A stretch of DNA of 64,000 nucleotides from CAWELS01 sp964468205 (lineage in GTDB: Bacteria > Acidobacteriota > Terriglobia > Bryobacterales > Bryobacteraceae), in the NCBI GenBank assembly GCA_964468205.1, contig CAYXVG010000005.1, positions 113,688 to 177,687 on the forward strand. The letters run 5' to 3'. Position 1 is the first letter of the stretch. Each line of letters begins with the position of its first letter. Made by a program: the position numbers and the translations under genes. Positions 16,614 through 25,636 of the stretch are shown one piece after another. The notes beneath the pieces were generated by a model. It saw nothing but the letters and a program-made list of their open reading frames with translations, was not told the DNA's origin and searched no databases.

Positions 16614-18989
16614 TCACGGAGCGGCGCGCGATCCCAACCTCCATGTGCCTTGTCGGGTGCGAACGGCCGCGAAGTGGGAGGCTTCCGAACCCGGCCTGTT
16701 CAGCCGGACGATTGCCAGCCCATCGCCCTCGACAGGCGCGCGCACGGTGATGATCTCCTCCGAGGCCTCGTACTCCACGCCGCCGGTCGGCCGTTGGCCC
16801 GCGCGATAGGGCCGCAGCACCGTGAGAACGAACGCCGCTCCGTCCGGCGACTCCATCTCCGCCTCGACGTGCCACTGCGCCGGGATCTCGTCGCGGCCGG
16901 TTTTGCGCAGATACTCGGCGTCCGGCGGCGGCTCGTAGCCGGTCAATTGCCGCATCCGCATCCGCGCGGGTGCCGGGCCGTAGTCGACAACCAGGCCGGC
17001 ACGCGACCGGTCCAACGTCAGCCGGGCGCGCTTCTCGTCCACCTCGAACGGCTGCTGGGCGTGCAGCATCCACTGGAACGTCGCCGGACCCCCGGCCTCG
17101 ATTTCGTCCGCGATAATAATCAGGCCAGGCTTCACGAAAACCACGTGCCGCCGGAAGTGGCGGAGGGCGCCCTCGTACGCAGCCGCGGCATCCCCGGCTA
17201 CATAATCCGCGCCTTCCTGGAAATCAGACGCGACAATCTCGCCATAGGGGTCGGGCGAATGCCGCTTCTGCCCCCCGCCGTTCACGAGTAGGGCGTTCTG
17301 GGATCGCGTACTCCAACACCATTCCGAATGGAACGGGCTTCCGTATACGTCCCGATAGACGTTGTTGACCAGCAGTTGCTCGCCATAGGCGTTCAAGGTG
17401 AACGAGTTGTGCGGCTCGTGCCCGTGGCTCTGGCGGCCGAAGGGGCTGGACTTGAAGCGAATCTGCACGTTCTCGGAAGAGTCGAGCAGGGAAGTGTTCA
17501 GGACGGCGACTCCAGTGCCCTCGAAAACCTTCGATGCCGGCAAGTCCCGCGGCGCCCGCGGGGCTACTACTGGGCGCGCGCCCCAGAGAAACTGCATCAC
17601 CGGCTCGGAATGCTTCTTCTCGATCTTCCAGCGATCCGCCCACCAGGCCCAGTAAGGGTTGCCGGTGGCGCTGATGAAAAAGCGGAAAAATGACCAACCG
17701 GCGCTCGGTGGGCGGAAGGCCAGATCGCCGAATCCCACGTCCGGCGAGCCGGGCGGGGCGGTGTAGAGGGCATAGTCGCCGATGTTGGCAAAGAATGGCT
17801 TGCGGAATCCATCGATGCCCAGTGCATGTTCGGCCACATCCAGCCACCAGGTGACCTTGCTCATGTAACCGGCCCAGTAGTTCAGACCTTCGTGCCAGCC
17901 GCCGTCGTCATCGGACCAGACAGGGTAGGCGGCGTAAAACTTGTCGATGGCGAAGCGGAGGTAGAGCTCGGATTCCGCCGTTTCTCCGAACGTCGCGATC
18001 GCGTTCTCGGCCAGCTTGTGCCAAGAGCGGTTGCCGTGGCTGTTGTACGGCCGGTTGAGGTGTCCGGCTCCGTGGAGAGTCTGATATCCGCGCCAGGCGT
18101 CTTGCGCCCGGCGGAGTAGCGCGGCGCGCACCATGCGGCGGTCCTCCTCGGTCAGCGCCTCGAAGGCCCAGTCATAGGCGCGCGCCAGGCGGTGGAGGAT
18201 GGGCATGGCAGCCTCATCGTTGAGTTTCCAGTTGGTGGGTCCGTCGGGGTCCCATTCGGCCAGGTGGAGCACCCACCGGCGGGCGGCCCGGCCGTAGCGG
18301 TCCTCGCCGGTGAGCAGAAAGGTGAAAGCCAGGACTTCCGCCTCCTGGCAGGCCTTTAGCGTCTGCAGGCGATTTGGCCACCAGTGTTCACCGGTCTCCG
18401 GATCGCGGATGCTGGCCATGACCGTGGGCTCCGGAGTCGGGTCCGAATGGAGGAGTCGATCGGCGGCAGCGCGCAGAGCGACGAAGTCTTCTTGCCCCGC
18501 CGTGTTGGCATGGGCCTTCAGGCCCGCGAGGGTCTCCGGCGTGACAAACAGCCGGGGATGATCCTCTGGAATAGAGGCGCGGACGGCGTCCGCGGTAGGC
18601 CTCGGAAATGCGGCCGCATCTTCCGGAATCGTGAACCGCCGCGCGCGGCTCCATTCCGTGGGAGCCTGGCCGGCGGGGAAAGCGCGGTACCGCCAGTTGT
18701 AAGTCCCGGGCGGGAGCGCCGCCGTGTGCGTGTAGACACTCCAGGGAATGTCCCGGATCGTTTCCGGCCGCCCAAACTCCGGCGTGCTCGCCCACTGAAG
18801 CTCATAACGCGCGTTTTCGGAATGCTGCACCCAGGTGAGCGGCGGCGGGTTCACCTTAACGCGGGCGCCGTCGCCAGGGCGGTAGCCCCACTCCCCTGGC
18901 TCGGGCGGCCTGTCTGGCGGAGCGGCGGCGGCCGCCAGGCAGAAGCAAAGGACGGGGAGAAATTGGGTTCGTTCCATCACAAAGCCCAC
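16614..18989 (-). CDS. Heparinase II/III-family polysaccharide lyase-like protein (DUF4962-type N-terminus)
   Basis: The product is 791 residues from 18989, or 787 if translation starts at MERTQF (18977), which puts the signal peptide (FLPVLCFCLAAAAAP) at the very N-terminus. An Ig-like N-terminal region (PPPLTWVQHSENARYELQWA) precedes an alpha/alpha-toroid with YNSHGNRSWHKLAENA and GWHEGLNYWAGYM, and then a beta-sandwich region with SHGHEPHNSFTLNAYGEQLL. The conserved His/Tyr positions of heparinase II-like lyases are therefore present. It is probably secreted and acts on uronic-acid polysaccharides; the presence of two sulfatases in the window fits a sulfated substrate. Exact specificity is not predictable. 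Confidence 0.85.
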   Translation of the reverse strand: MGFVMERTQFLPVLCFCLAAAAAPPDRPPEPGEWGYRPGDGARVKVNPPPLTWVQHSENARYELQWASTPEFGRPETIRDIPWSVYTHTAALPPGTYNWRYRAFPAGQAPTEWSRARRFTIPEDAAAFPRPTADAVRASIPEDHPRLFVTPETLAGLKAHANTAGQEDFVALRAAADRLLHSDPTPEPTVMASIRDPETGEHWWPNRLQTLKACQEAEVLAFTFLLTGEDRYGRAARRWVLHLAEWDPDGPTNWKLNDEAAMPILHRLARAYDWAFEALTEEDRRMVRAALLRRAQDAWRGYQTLHGAGHLNRPYNSHGNRSWHKLAENAIATFGETAESELYLRFAIDKFYAAYPVWSDDDGGWHEGLNYWAGYMSKVTWWLDVAEHALGIDGFRKPFFANIGDYALYTAPPGSPDVGFGDLAFRPPSAGWSFFRFFISATGNPYWAWWADRWKIEKKHSEPVMQFLWGARPVVAPRAPRDLPASKVFEGTGVAVLNTSLLDSSENVQIRFKSSPFGRQSHGHEPHNSFTLNAYGEQLLVNNVYRDVYGSPFHSEWCWSTRSQNALLVNGGGQKRHSPDPYGEIVASDFQEGADYVAGDAAAAYEGALRHFRRHVVFVKPGLIIIADEIEAGGPATFQWMLHAQQPFEVDEKRARLTLDRSRAGLVVDYGPAPARMRMRQLTGYEPPPDAEYLRKTGRDEIPAQWHVEAEMESPDGAAFVLTVLRPYRAGQRPTGGVEYEASEEIITVRAPVEGDGLAIVRLNRPGSEASHFAAVRTRQGTWRLGSRAAP

Positions 18990-19110
18990 CTTATTCTACT
19001 CTGGGACGCCGGCGCTCCCTCTCGAACCGCAACCGGATTTCGCCGCGCGGGCGCATCCCGCCAGTCCACGTCCGGTTGTGCCAAAATGAAAAGCGACTGC
19101 ATTATTCTCC

Positions 19111-21538
19111 ATGAGTACCCCCGACTCCCTAGACCCCATGACCGACAAGACTGTGCCCGAAGAGGGCAAACAGGCTCCCGCCGGCGAGACCCCGGAAGCT
19201 TCTCAGACCACTCCCGAACGTGCCGCATCGCCAGATCGGGAGGCCCCTTCCGAATCTTCCGCCTCGGCTCCCGAGCCAGACGTAGACAAGGCTGCTGCTC
19301 CGCCCCCGTCGGACGAAACTCCGCCCCCCACCGCCGCGGACGCTCCACAGGCCGAGAAGCCAGCCCCAGGCGGATCAACCGGCAAGCCTGCCGAGTCCGC
19401 GCCACCTGCGCCACAAACTCCGGCGCCCCCTGCCCCGGCCCCGCCGCAAGCTGCGAAACCGGCCCCCGGCGGATCAACCGGCAAGCCTGCCGAGTCCGCG
19501 CCACCTGCGCCACAAACTCCCGCTCCCCCTGCCCCGGCCCCGCCGCAAGCTGCGAAACCGGCCCCCGGCGGATCAACCGNNNNNNNNNNNNNNNNNNNNN
19601 NNNNNNNNNNNNNNNNNNNNNNNNNNNNNNNNNNNNNNNNNNNNNNNNNNNNNNNNNNNNNNNNNNNNNNNNNNNNNNNCTGCGCCACAAACTCCCGCTC
19701 CCCCTGCCCCGGCCCCGCCGCAAGCTGCGAAACCAACCCCCGGCGGATCAACCGGCAAGCCTGCCGAGTCCGCGCCACCTGCGCCGAAAACTCCCGCTCC
19801 CCCCGCGCCGGCCCCGCCGCAGGCCGCAAAACCCTCACCGGCATTGCCGGCCACGGACAGCACTGCGGAACCCGCACCCGCCGAGGAGGCTTCCTTCGCG
19901 GAGATGCTCACCGAATTCGAGCAGCAGCACCATGCGGAACCCGCGCAGGGCGAGTCCCTGTCCGGGTCTGTCATTGACGTGACGGCCACCGGGGTGTTTG
20001 TCGATGTCGGACTGAAGCGCGAAGGCATTATCCCGCTCGAAGAGGTGAGCGAAGCAGCCGGAGAGATTAAGCTGAAGGCCGGCGATCCCGTCACCGTTGC
20101 GGTGGTCGGCACCTCGCCGGATGGCTACTACCGGCTCTCCACGTTGAAAGCCAAGCGGCCCCGGGACTGGAGCGCCCTCGAGAAGGCCTACGCCGAAGGC
20201 TCGATCGTCGGCGGAATGGTGACAGAGGTGATCAAGGGCGGATTGGCCGTCGACATCGGCGGACGGGCGTTCATGCCCGCCTCCCGTAGCGGAACCCGCG
20301 ACGCGGCCGCCATGGAAGCCCTGGTGGGGCAGGAAATTCGCTGCAAGGTGATCCAGCTTGACACCGCCAAGGAAGACATTGTGGTGGACCGTCGCGCGGT
20401 GCTCGAAGAGGAGGCCCGGGCGGCCCGGGAAAAGCGGCTTTCCGAGTTGGAAGTGGGCGCCGTGGTCAAGGGAACGGTTCGTAGTCTCACCGATTTTGGC
20501 GCCTTCGTCGATATCGGCGGCCTGGACGGATTGCTGCATGTCGCCGACATGGCCTGGCATCGCGTGAAGAAGCCCTCCGACGTCCTCAAGACCGGTGACG
20601 AGTTGGAAGTTCAGATCCTCAAGCTGGACCGCGGGACCCGCCGCATTTCTCTCGGCCGGAAGCAACTGATCCCTGACCCGTGGTCGCTCGTGGACCAGAA
20701 GTACAAGGTGGGCCAGAAGATTCGGGGTCCGGTGGTGCGATTGATGGACTTCGGCGCCTTCGTCGAGTTGGAGCCAGGCGTTGACGGAATGATCCACGTC
20801 TCCGAGATGTCCTGGTCGAAGAAGGTAAAGAAGCCTGCGGATATGCTGAAGCTCGGCGAGGAGGTCGAAGTTGTGATCCTCTCGGTGAATGGCGAGCAGC
20901 GGCGGATTGCCCTGGGTCTTAAGCAAGCTCTTGGCGACCCCTGGAAGGACGTCGAAGAGAAGTTCCCGGCCGGGACCGTAGTTGAGGGCAAAGTTACTAA
21001 TCTGGCCAAGTTCGGTGCTTTCGTCGAGCTGACTGAGTCTATCGAAGGCATGATCCATATTGCCGATATCACCAACGAGAAGCGGCTCAGCCACCCGAGC
21101 GAGGCGCTGTCCGAGGGTCAGCAAGTGAGGGCCAAGGTGCTTGAGATCGACCGCGGGCGTAAGCGGATCCGGCTCGGAATGAAGCATCTCGAACCAACCA
21201 CCGCCGATGAGTACATCGCCGAGCATAAGGTGGGCGATGCGGTTACCGGCCGGGTGATCGACGCGTCGAAGAAGTCGGCCCGGATCGAGCTTGCCGACGG
21301 CGTCACGGCTTTCTGCCGGCCCGCCAAGGAGAAGAAGGAAGCTTCTGAAAAGAAAGAGAATGGCGACCGGCCGAATATCTCTGCTCTCACTGCCATGCTG
21401 GCGGCCAAATGGAAGGAGGGCGCGGTTCCGGCCGAGTCGAAAGAGACCGGCGCGCTCCGTTCCGGCCAAGTGCGCAGCTTCCGCATTACCAGTCTCGACG
21501 CCGAGCAGAAACGGATTGACGTCGAACTGGCCGAATAA
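19111..21538 (+). CDS. rpsA: Ribosomal protein S1-like protein with repeat-rich N-terminal extension (interrupted by assembly gap)
   Basis: Downstream of the N run the frame encodes about six S1 RNA-binding domains in series. Recognisable starts are LSGSVIDVTATGVFVDVG, IVGGMVTEVIKGGLAVDIG, VKGTVRSLTDFGAFVDIGG, RGPVVRLMDFGAFVELE, EGKVTNLAKFGAFVELT and a divergent TGRVIDASKKSARIEL. Six domains match bacterial S1, which binds mRNA at the 30S subunit. Upstream of the gap an acidic, Pro/Ala/Glu-rich segment starts at the ATG at 19111 (a second Met is at 19138). The halves are in different frames only because the 100-N placeholder is not the true length. The extension is unlike classical S1; the gene could instead be a second S1-domain protein. 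Confidence 0.85.
19372..19843 (+). repeat. 99-bp coding tandem repeat (33-residue Pro/Ala-rich unit)
   Basis: The unit begins with ggatcaacc at 19372, 19471, 19570 and, after the gap, 19745. Complete units are spaced exactly 99 bp and encode GSTGKPAESAPPAPQ followed by TPAPPAPAPPQAAKPAPG. Copies before the gap are nearly identical; the last copy (19745-19843) has drifted (APKTPAP and KPSPA). The array lies within the N-terminal extension of the S1-like gene. High identity between copies is the likely cause of the assembly break. Confidence 0.93.
19580..19679. other. Assembly gap (100 N placeholder)
   Basis: Exactly 100 N bases interrupt the tandem-repeat array. Flanking repeat phase (19570 before, 19745 after) implies a true missing length of 24 + 99n bases, which restores both the 99-bp period and a single reading frame. 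A literal 100 bases would break the S1-like gene. Confidence 0.95.
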
Positions 21539-21584
21539 TTCCGGAACCGCGTGGTGACATTTCCCGCGCCGCTTCGTCGATTCA

Positions 21585-22211
21585 TTGTTGAGCGGCGAGA
21601 CGAGAGAGTTGTCAGCAGTTGCGGCTACATCCGTCACTACAGTGGACAACGTTGCTCTGATCCGTGCCGCGCAGCGGGGCGACGACGACGCATTCGAGCG
21701 CCTCGTGGCGGCGCACGACGAAGCTGTGCTGCGGCTGGCGCTCAACCTGCTCCGCTCACCCGAAGACGCTCGCGACGTCTATCAAGAGGCCTTCCTGCGA
21801 GTACACCGGAATATTCACCGGTTCCGGTTTGACTGTAGCTTCCATACCTGGCTGTACCGAATTGTCACGAATCTTTGTCTGGATCATCTTCGAAAGCGGA
21901 AGGTCCGCCGGGAGGAATCCACGTCAATTGACACCGATGACGGACCGCGCGACCGGATGGAAGCCGTGGCCGAATTCCGCGCCGAGAACGATCCTCAGCG
22001 CAAACTCCTAAGTTCGGAAATTGGCAACCGGATTCAACAGGTGCTCGATGAGTTGACCCCCCGCGAGCGGCTGGTGTTCGAGCTCCGCCACTATCAGGGC
22101 ATGCGCTTGCGTGCGATCGGCAATACGCTCGGCACCAGCGAGGAAGCCGCCAAGAACTGCCTTTTTCGAGCGACTCAGAAAATGCGTGGAGCACTGGGAG
22201 ATTTGGTATGA
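21585..22211 (+). CDS. ECF (sigma-70 family group 4) RNA polymerase sigma factor
   Basis: The product is up to 208 residues. Region 2 is visible as AFERLVAAHDEAVLRLALNLL, then ARDVYQEAFLRVHRNIHRF and FHTWLYRIVTNLCLDHLRKRK. Region 4 is LTPRERLVFELRHYQGMRLRAIG, followed by SEEAAKNCLFRATQKMR. The frame opens at a TTG (21585); a GTG codon about 19 codons in (VDNVALIRAAQRGD) is an equally plausible start and fits the usual ECF N-terminus better. The stop overlaps the start of the anti-sigma gene by 4 bases (ATGA), so the pair is co-translated. Confidence 0.93.
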   Translation: MLSGETRELSAVAATSVTTVDNVALIRAAQRGDDDAFERLVAAHDEAVLRLALNLLRSPEDARDVYQEAFLRVHRNIHRFRFDCSFHTWLYRIVTNLCLDHLRKRKVRREESTSIDTDDGPRDRMEAVAEFRAENDPQRKLLSSEIGNRIQQVLDELTPRERLVFELRHYQGMRLRAIGNTLGTSEEAAKNCLFRATQKMRGALGDLV

Positions 22212-23134
22212 CTTGCGAATCAATCCAAAAACGGATTCCGCTCTACCTCTACGGGGAATTGAGCTTTGAGGACGAAGAGATCTTCGAGAAGCATTGCGAG
22301 GAATGCGCCGCGTGCCGGGCGGCCGTCCAAGCGGAAAAGCGGATTCACCGGGCAATGGACGCGGTCGAATTGCGTCCGGAAGCGGAATTGCTGGAGCGGT
22401 GCCGGCTCGAATTGCCGCGAACGCTGCGGCTCGCGGGCGCCCTTGCGCCGCGGAGGAGCCCACTCGGGTTGTTGCGGTCGCTGATCGAGCGATCCGCCGC
22501 CGGCGTTCCGCTATGGATGAAGCCGGCCGGTGCGGTGGCCCTGGTGGCGCTCGGTTTCTTCGCCGCCCGGTATACGGGGCCCTCCCCGGCGGGCGAACTC
22601 GCAACTGGAGCCGGCAGCGAGCCCGTGGCGACTCAGGTGCGCTACGTGGAGCCTTCTGATTCCGGAAACGTTCGCATCGTGCTCGATGAGACGCGGCAGC
22701 GGGAACTGTACGGCAGCCTCGATGATGATCGGATCCAGCAGGTACTGCTGGCAGCCGTGCGGAATCCGGACGACCCCGGCGTGCGGGCCGATTCGCTCGA
22801 ATTGCTGAAGGAGCGGTCCGGATCGAATGAGGTTCGCGACGCGCTGCTCTACGCGTTGGAAAGTGATCCCAATGATGGGGTCCGGCTGAAAGCGCTGGAG
22901 GGGCTGCGTTCCTTTCCGCCGGACGCCGCCAGCCGGCGGGTGCTTTCGCGAGTGCTGCTGGCGGACAAAAATCCGGGCGTGCGTTCCATGGCAATCGATC
23001 TACTAACCCGCACCGCCGACGTGGATGTGGTGGAGACGCTGCAGGAACTCATGCTAAGTGAGGACAACAACTATGTTCGGATGCGCAGCCAGACCGCTCT
23101 CGAGGAGATGAACGCCCCGGTGGAAACGTTCTGA
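22208..23134 (+). CDS. Zinc-finger anti-sigma factor with C-terminal HEAT-like repeats
   Basis: The 308-residue protein starts with an anti-sigma zinc-finger segment in which His29, Cys33 and Cys36 form the H-x3-C-x2-C motif (KHCEECAACR). One hydrophobic segment near residues 106-121 (PAGAVALVALGFFAARY) should span the membrane. After it comes a region of about 140 residues built of HEAT-type helical pairs (NPDDPGVRADSLELLKE, DPNDGVRLKALEGLRS, DKNPGVRSMAIDLLTR). The arrangement puts the sigma-binding part inside and the HEAT solenoid outside the membrane. It presumably holds the upstream sigma factor inactive until an envelope signal arrives. Its stop shares a base with the next start (TGATG). 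Confidence 0.88.
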   Translation: MTCESIQKRIPLYLYGELSFEDEEIFEKHCEECAACRAAVQAEKRIHRAMDAVELRPEAELLERCRLELPRTLRLAGALAPRRSPLGLLRSLIERSAAGVPLWMKPAGAVALVALGFFAARYTGPSPAGELATGAGSEPVATQVRYVEPSDSGNVRIVLDETRQRELYGSLDDDRIQQVLLAAVRNPDDPGVRADSLELLKERSGSNEVRDALLYALESDPNDGVRLKALEGLRSFPPDAASRRVLSRVLLADKNPGVRSMAIDLLTRTADVDVVETLQELMLSEDNNYVRMRSQTALEEMNAPVETF

Positions 23135-24318
23135 TGTCGAGTCGACTCATGACAGTGAAGCTGGTTCCCCTCGCGCTCGCCGTTGCCGTGGCGGGCTCGG
23201 CGCAAGCCCCCGTCGGCATGGCGCGGGAGGGCGCCTACTGGGTACGAACGACGCAGGGGACCGTCGACGCCGCGAGAGTCCGGGAACTGCGCGTCGCTAC
23301 ATGGGGGGACATCGCACTGCGCGGCGCCCCCGGCGGAAGTATCTCCTACTCGCTCGAGACACGGGTGCGGGCCAATAGCGAGTCGGAGGCGGCCCGCCTG
23401 ATGGACGGACTTCGGGCGCGCACCGGGCGGGACGGGAGCATCCTGCAATTAACGATGGACTGCTGCGCCCAAAGGCGCACTTTCGCCACCCTGACGGTGA
23501 CCGCACCCTCCCGGATCGAAAAAGCGTATCTCAAAACGCTAGGCGGCAACGTCTTGGCGGAGCATCTGCCAGCCACGGTGATTGTGGAGTCGGGCGGCGG
23601 ACGGATTGAGGCGGACCGGATTGGCGGCGGCTTCCACGCCAAAACCGTGGGCGGCGAGATTCGGCTGGGTGTCGTGGACGGTCCGGTGAAGTGCATCTCC
23701 GGCGCCGGAGGGATTCGGGCGCGGCAAATCGGCGGCGAGGCCCGCCTGGAAACGGCCGGCGGCGAAATTCATGTCGATGAGGCGGCCGATCACTTGTACG
23801 CTTCCTCCGGCGGCGGCAACATCCACATCGGCGTAGCGGCGAAGGGCGTTAATGCCCGTACCGCCGGTGGGATCATTGAGGTCGAGCAGTCCGGCGGGAT
23901 GGTGATCGCCGAAACGGCTGGCGGCGGCATTTCCGTGATGAACTCGCCAGGCGCGAAATGCCAATCTAACGGCGGACCCATCCGGTTGAACGGCGTGGAA
24001 GGGACACTGCGGGCGGCGACGGCCGCGGGCGATATCGTTGCCGTATTGATGAGCGGCGCGGCCCTTGAGGATTCGTTTCTTGACACCAGCCATGGTGACG
24101 TAACCGTTTATATTCCGTCCAATATGGCAGTGACTGTGAAGGCGCGGAACACTCCGGCGGGACAAGCCGGCAGGATTGTCTCGGACTTCCCGGAGATTCC
24201 TGTCGCCCGTGGCGGCAAGGCCGGCTTTGGGCCGGCGATGGCCGAAGGAGCGCTGAACGGCGGCGGCCCCCTGCTGACGGTCTCGGCGGCGGGCAGCATT
24301 TTCCTGCGGCGGAAGTAA
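23134..24318 (+). CDS. DUF4097-family exported beta-repeat protein
   Basis: The 394-residue protein has a signal peptide (VPLALAVAVAGSAQA) and then a run of short Gly-rich repeats, each roughly GGxIxxxxxxG. Examples are ESGGGRIEADRIGGG, TVGGEIRLGVVDG, TAGGEIHVDEAADH and SSGGGNIHIGVAAKG. This is the right-handed beta-helix pattern of DUF4097 'adhesin-like' proteins. It would be periplasmic or surface exposed. Function is unknown in general; these genes are frequent next to ECF sigma / anti-sigma pairs. It is the third gene of the operon. Confidence 0.83.
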   Translation: MSSRLMTVKLVPLALAVAVAGSAQAPVGMAREGAYWVRTTQGTVDAARVRELRVATWGDIALRGAPGGSISYSLETRVRANSESEAARLMDGLRARTGRDGSILQLTMDCCAQRRTFATLTVTAPSRIEKAYLKTLGGNVLAEHLPATVIVESGGGRIEADRIGGGFHAKTVGGEIRLGVVDGPVKCISGAGGIRARQIGGEARLETAGGEIHVDEAADHLYASSGGGNIHIGVAAKGVNARTAGGIIEVEQSGGMVIAETAGGGISVMNSPGAKCQSNGGPIRLNGVEGTLRAATAAGDIVAVLMSGAALEDSFLDTSHGDVTVYIPSNMAVTVKARNTPAGQAGRIVSDFPEIPVARGGKAGFGPAMAEGALNGGGPLLTVSAAGSIFLRRK

Positions 24319-24336
24319 GGTGCGGCGAGGTTGGCA

Positions 24337-25209
24337 ATGGTAGACAGGAATACCTTTTTGAAATTGACTGGGTTGTTGGCTGTGGTCGCGGTTCTGGCGG
24401 CTGGGTCCGGGTTTGCGCAAACGGCGGAAGAAACGACATTAACGGGCGGCCAGCGCATCCTCACCGCGTCGGAAGAGAAACAGAGCTTTCTTGGGGTCAA
24501 CATCTGGGAAGTGAAGCCGGAGATTGCTCGAGAAAAAGGGTTGCCGGAGGAACGCGGAATCGTAATCACGAGCGTGATGGAAGGCAGCGCGGCGGCGCGG
24601 GCCGGGCTAAAAAAGGGCGACGTCGTGCTCGAATTTAACGGACGCCGCGTGGAAGGCGTGAAACAATTTGTCCGCCTGGTTCGGGAAACGCCCGCCGGCC
24701 GGCCGTTCGAGATGAAGCTCGTGAGAGATGGCGAGGAGATGTCCATCGCCGGAACGATGGGAGAGAAACCTTCCATGTTCGCTTTGGACACGGGAGAGAG
24801 AAGAGTGATTCGTGTTCCAGAGCTTCGCGAGATCGTCATTCCCGATATTCCTCACGTCTACACCACTTGGCGGAGCGCCCGGCTGGGGGTCGTCGCCGAG
24901 TCTCTGGAGCCACAACTCGCGGAGTACTTCGGAGTCAAGGAAGGTGTGCTGATTCGCTCGGTCGGCGAGGATACGCCCGCCGCGAGAGCCGGGCTCAGCG
25001 CCGGTGACGTGATCACCGCAGCGGGAGAGGTTCCGGTGACGACGCCACGGGAGGTATCGAGCGCGATTCAGTCGGCTGACAGCAATACGGTGCGGCTCAC
25101 GGTGGTTCGCGAACGAAGAACGATTCAGGTGGACGTCAACGTGACGTCCGCAACGGGCGGCGGCGAGTCGCAAATGCAGCGATTGGTCCTCGACTTCGAC
25201 GAAATGTAG
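24337..25209 (+). CDS. Exported protein with two PDZ domains and no protease domain
   Basis: The start is best placed at the ATG at 24337, with GGCGAGG a few bases upstream; an in-frame TTG lies two codons earlier. The 290-residue product has an export signal (LLAVVAVLAAGSGFAQ), a first PDZ (FLGVNIWEVKPEIAREKGL, then GSAAARAGLKKGDVVLEF) and a second PDZ (RLGVVAESLEPQLAEYFG, then DTPAARAGLSAGDVITAA). No trypsin-like catalytic triad is present, so it is not a complete DegP/HtrA. It may be an adaptor that presents or senses envelope peptides. It is last in the sigma/anti-sigma operon, 18 bp after the DUF4097 gene. Confidence 0.88.
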   Translation: MVDRNTFLKLTGLLAVVAVLAAGSGFAQTAEETTLTGGQRILTASEEKQSFLGVNIWEVKPEIAREKGLPEERGIVITSVMEGSAAARAGLKKGDVVLEFNGRRVEGVKQFVRLVRETPAGRPFEMKLVRDGEEMSIAGTMGEKPSMFALDTGERRVIRVPELREIVIPDIPHVYTTWRSARLGVVAESLEPQLAEYFGVKEGVLIRSVGEDTPAARAGLSAGDVITAAGEVPVTTPREVSSAIQSADSNTVRLTVVRERRTIQVDVNVTSATGGGESQMQRLVLDFDEM

Positions 25210-25228
25210 CCGCGCGCCGGACCGCCGG

Positions 25229-25618
25229 CTATGCAGCCCCGGATGTCTGCTGCACCTTCAGCAGCAAGTCAACTTCGCCGCGCGCGATACCGAGAGCCGC
25301 GGCGATCTGTTCGGGACGGTCTCCGCGGCGGTGCAGCCTCAGCGCCTGTGTCCGGCGGGTCGTGTTCATGCCGGGCATCGGAGATGCAAGCTGGGGCAAT
25401 TCGCCTGTGCGCCGGTCCAGTTGTTTCAGCGTCTCCTGAATCGAGGCCATTTCCTCGCGTATTGACGCCGTGTTCTGCCGCAGTGCCTCTTCGAGTTCCC
25501 GGCTCTCTTTCCTGCTGCGGTTCATCTCCTGTTTCAAGGTAACGAAGAGATAAGTGCATAGACCGATACCCGCGGCGAACAACATGCAGGCAGCGAGTGA
25601 GATGACGGTTTCATTCAT
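25229..25618 (-). CDS. Small single-pass membrane protein with coiled coil and HTH-like C-terminus (DUF2802-like)
   Basis: The 129-residue protein has one N-terminal membrane helix (ISLAACMLFAAGIGLCTYLF), a basic/acidic coiled coil (about residues 30-75) and a C-terminal segment RRTQALRLHRRGDRPEQIAA followed by ALGIARGEVDLLLKVQ. The latter looks like a helix-turn-helix of the sort found in DUF2802 proteins encoded at the end of flagellar operons. It lies 18 bp downstream of a fliN-like gene on the same strand. Exact function is unknown; the family link is from memory. Confidence 0.65.
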   Translation of the reverse strand: MNETVISLAACMLFAAGIGLCTYLFVTLKQEMNRSRKESRELEEALRQNTASIREEMASIQETLKQLDRRTGELPQLASPMPGMNTTRRTQALRLHRRGDRPEQIAAALGIARGEVDLLLKVQQTSGAA

Positions 25619-25636
25619 GGAATTCAGCCTCGTATT

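Noticed and set aside
24337..25209. HtrA/DegP protease
   Set aside because: Both PDZ domains are present but there is no trypsin-like domain or His-Asp-Ser triad.
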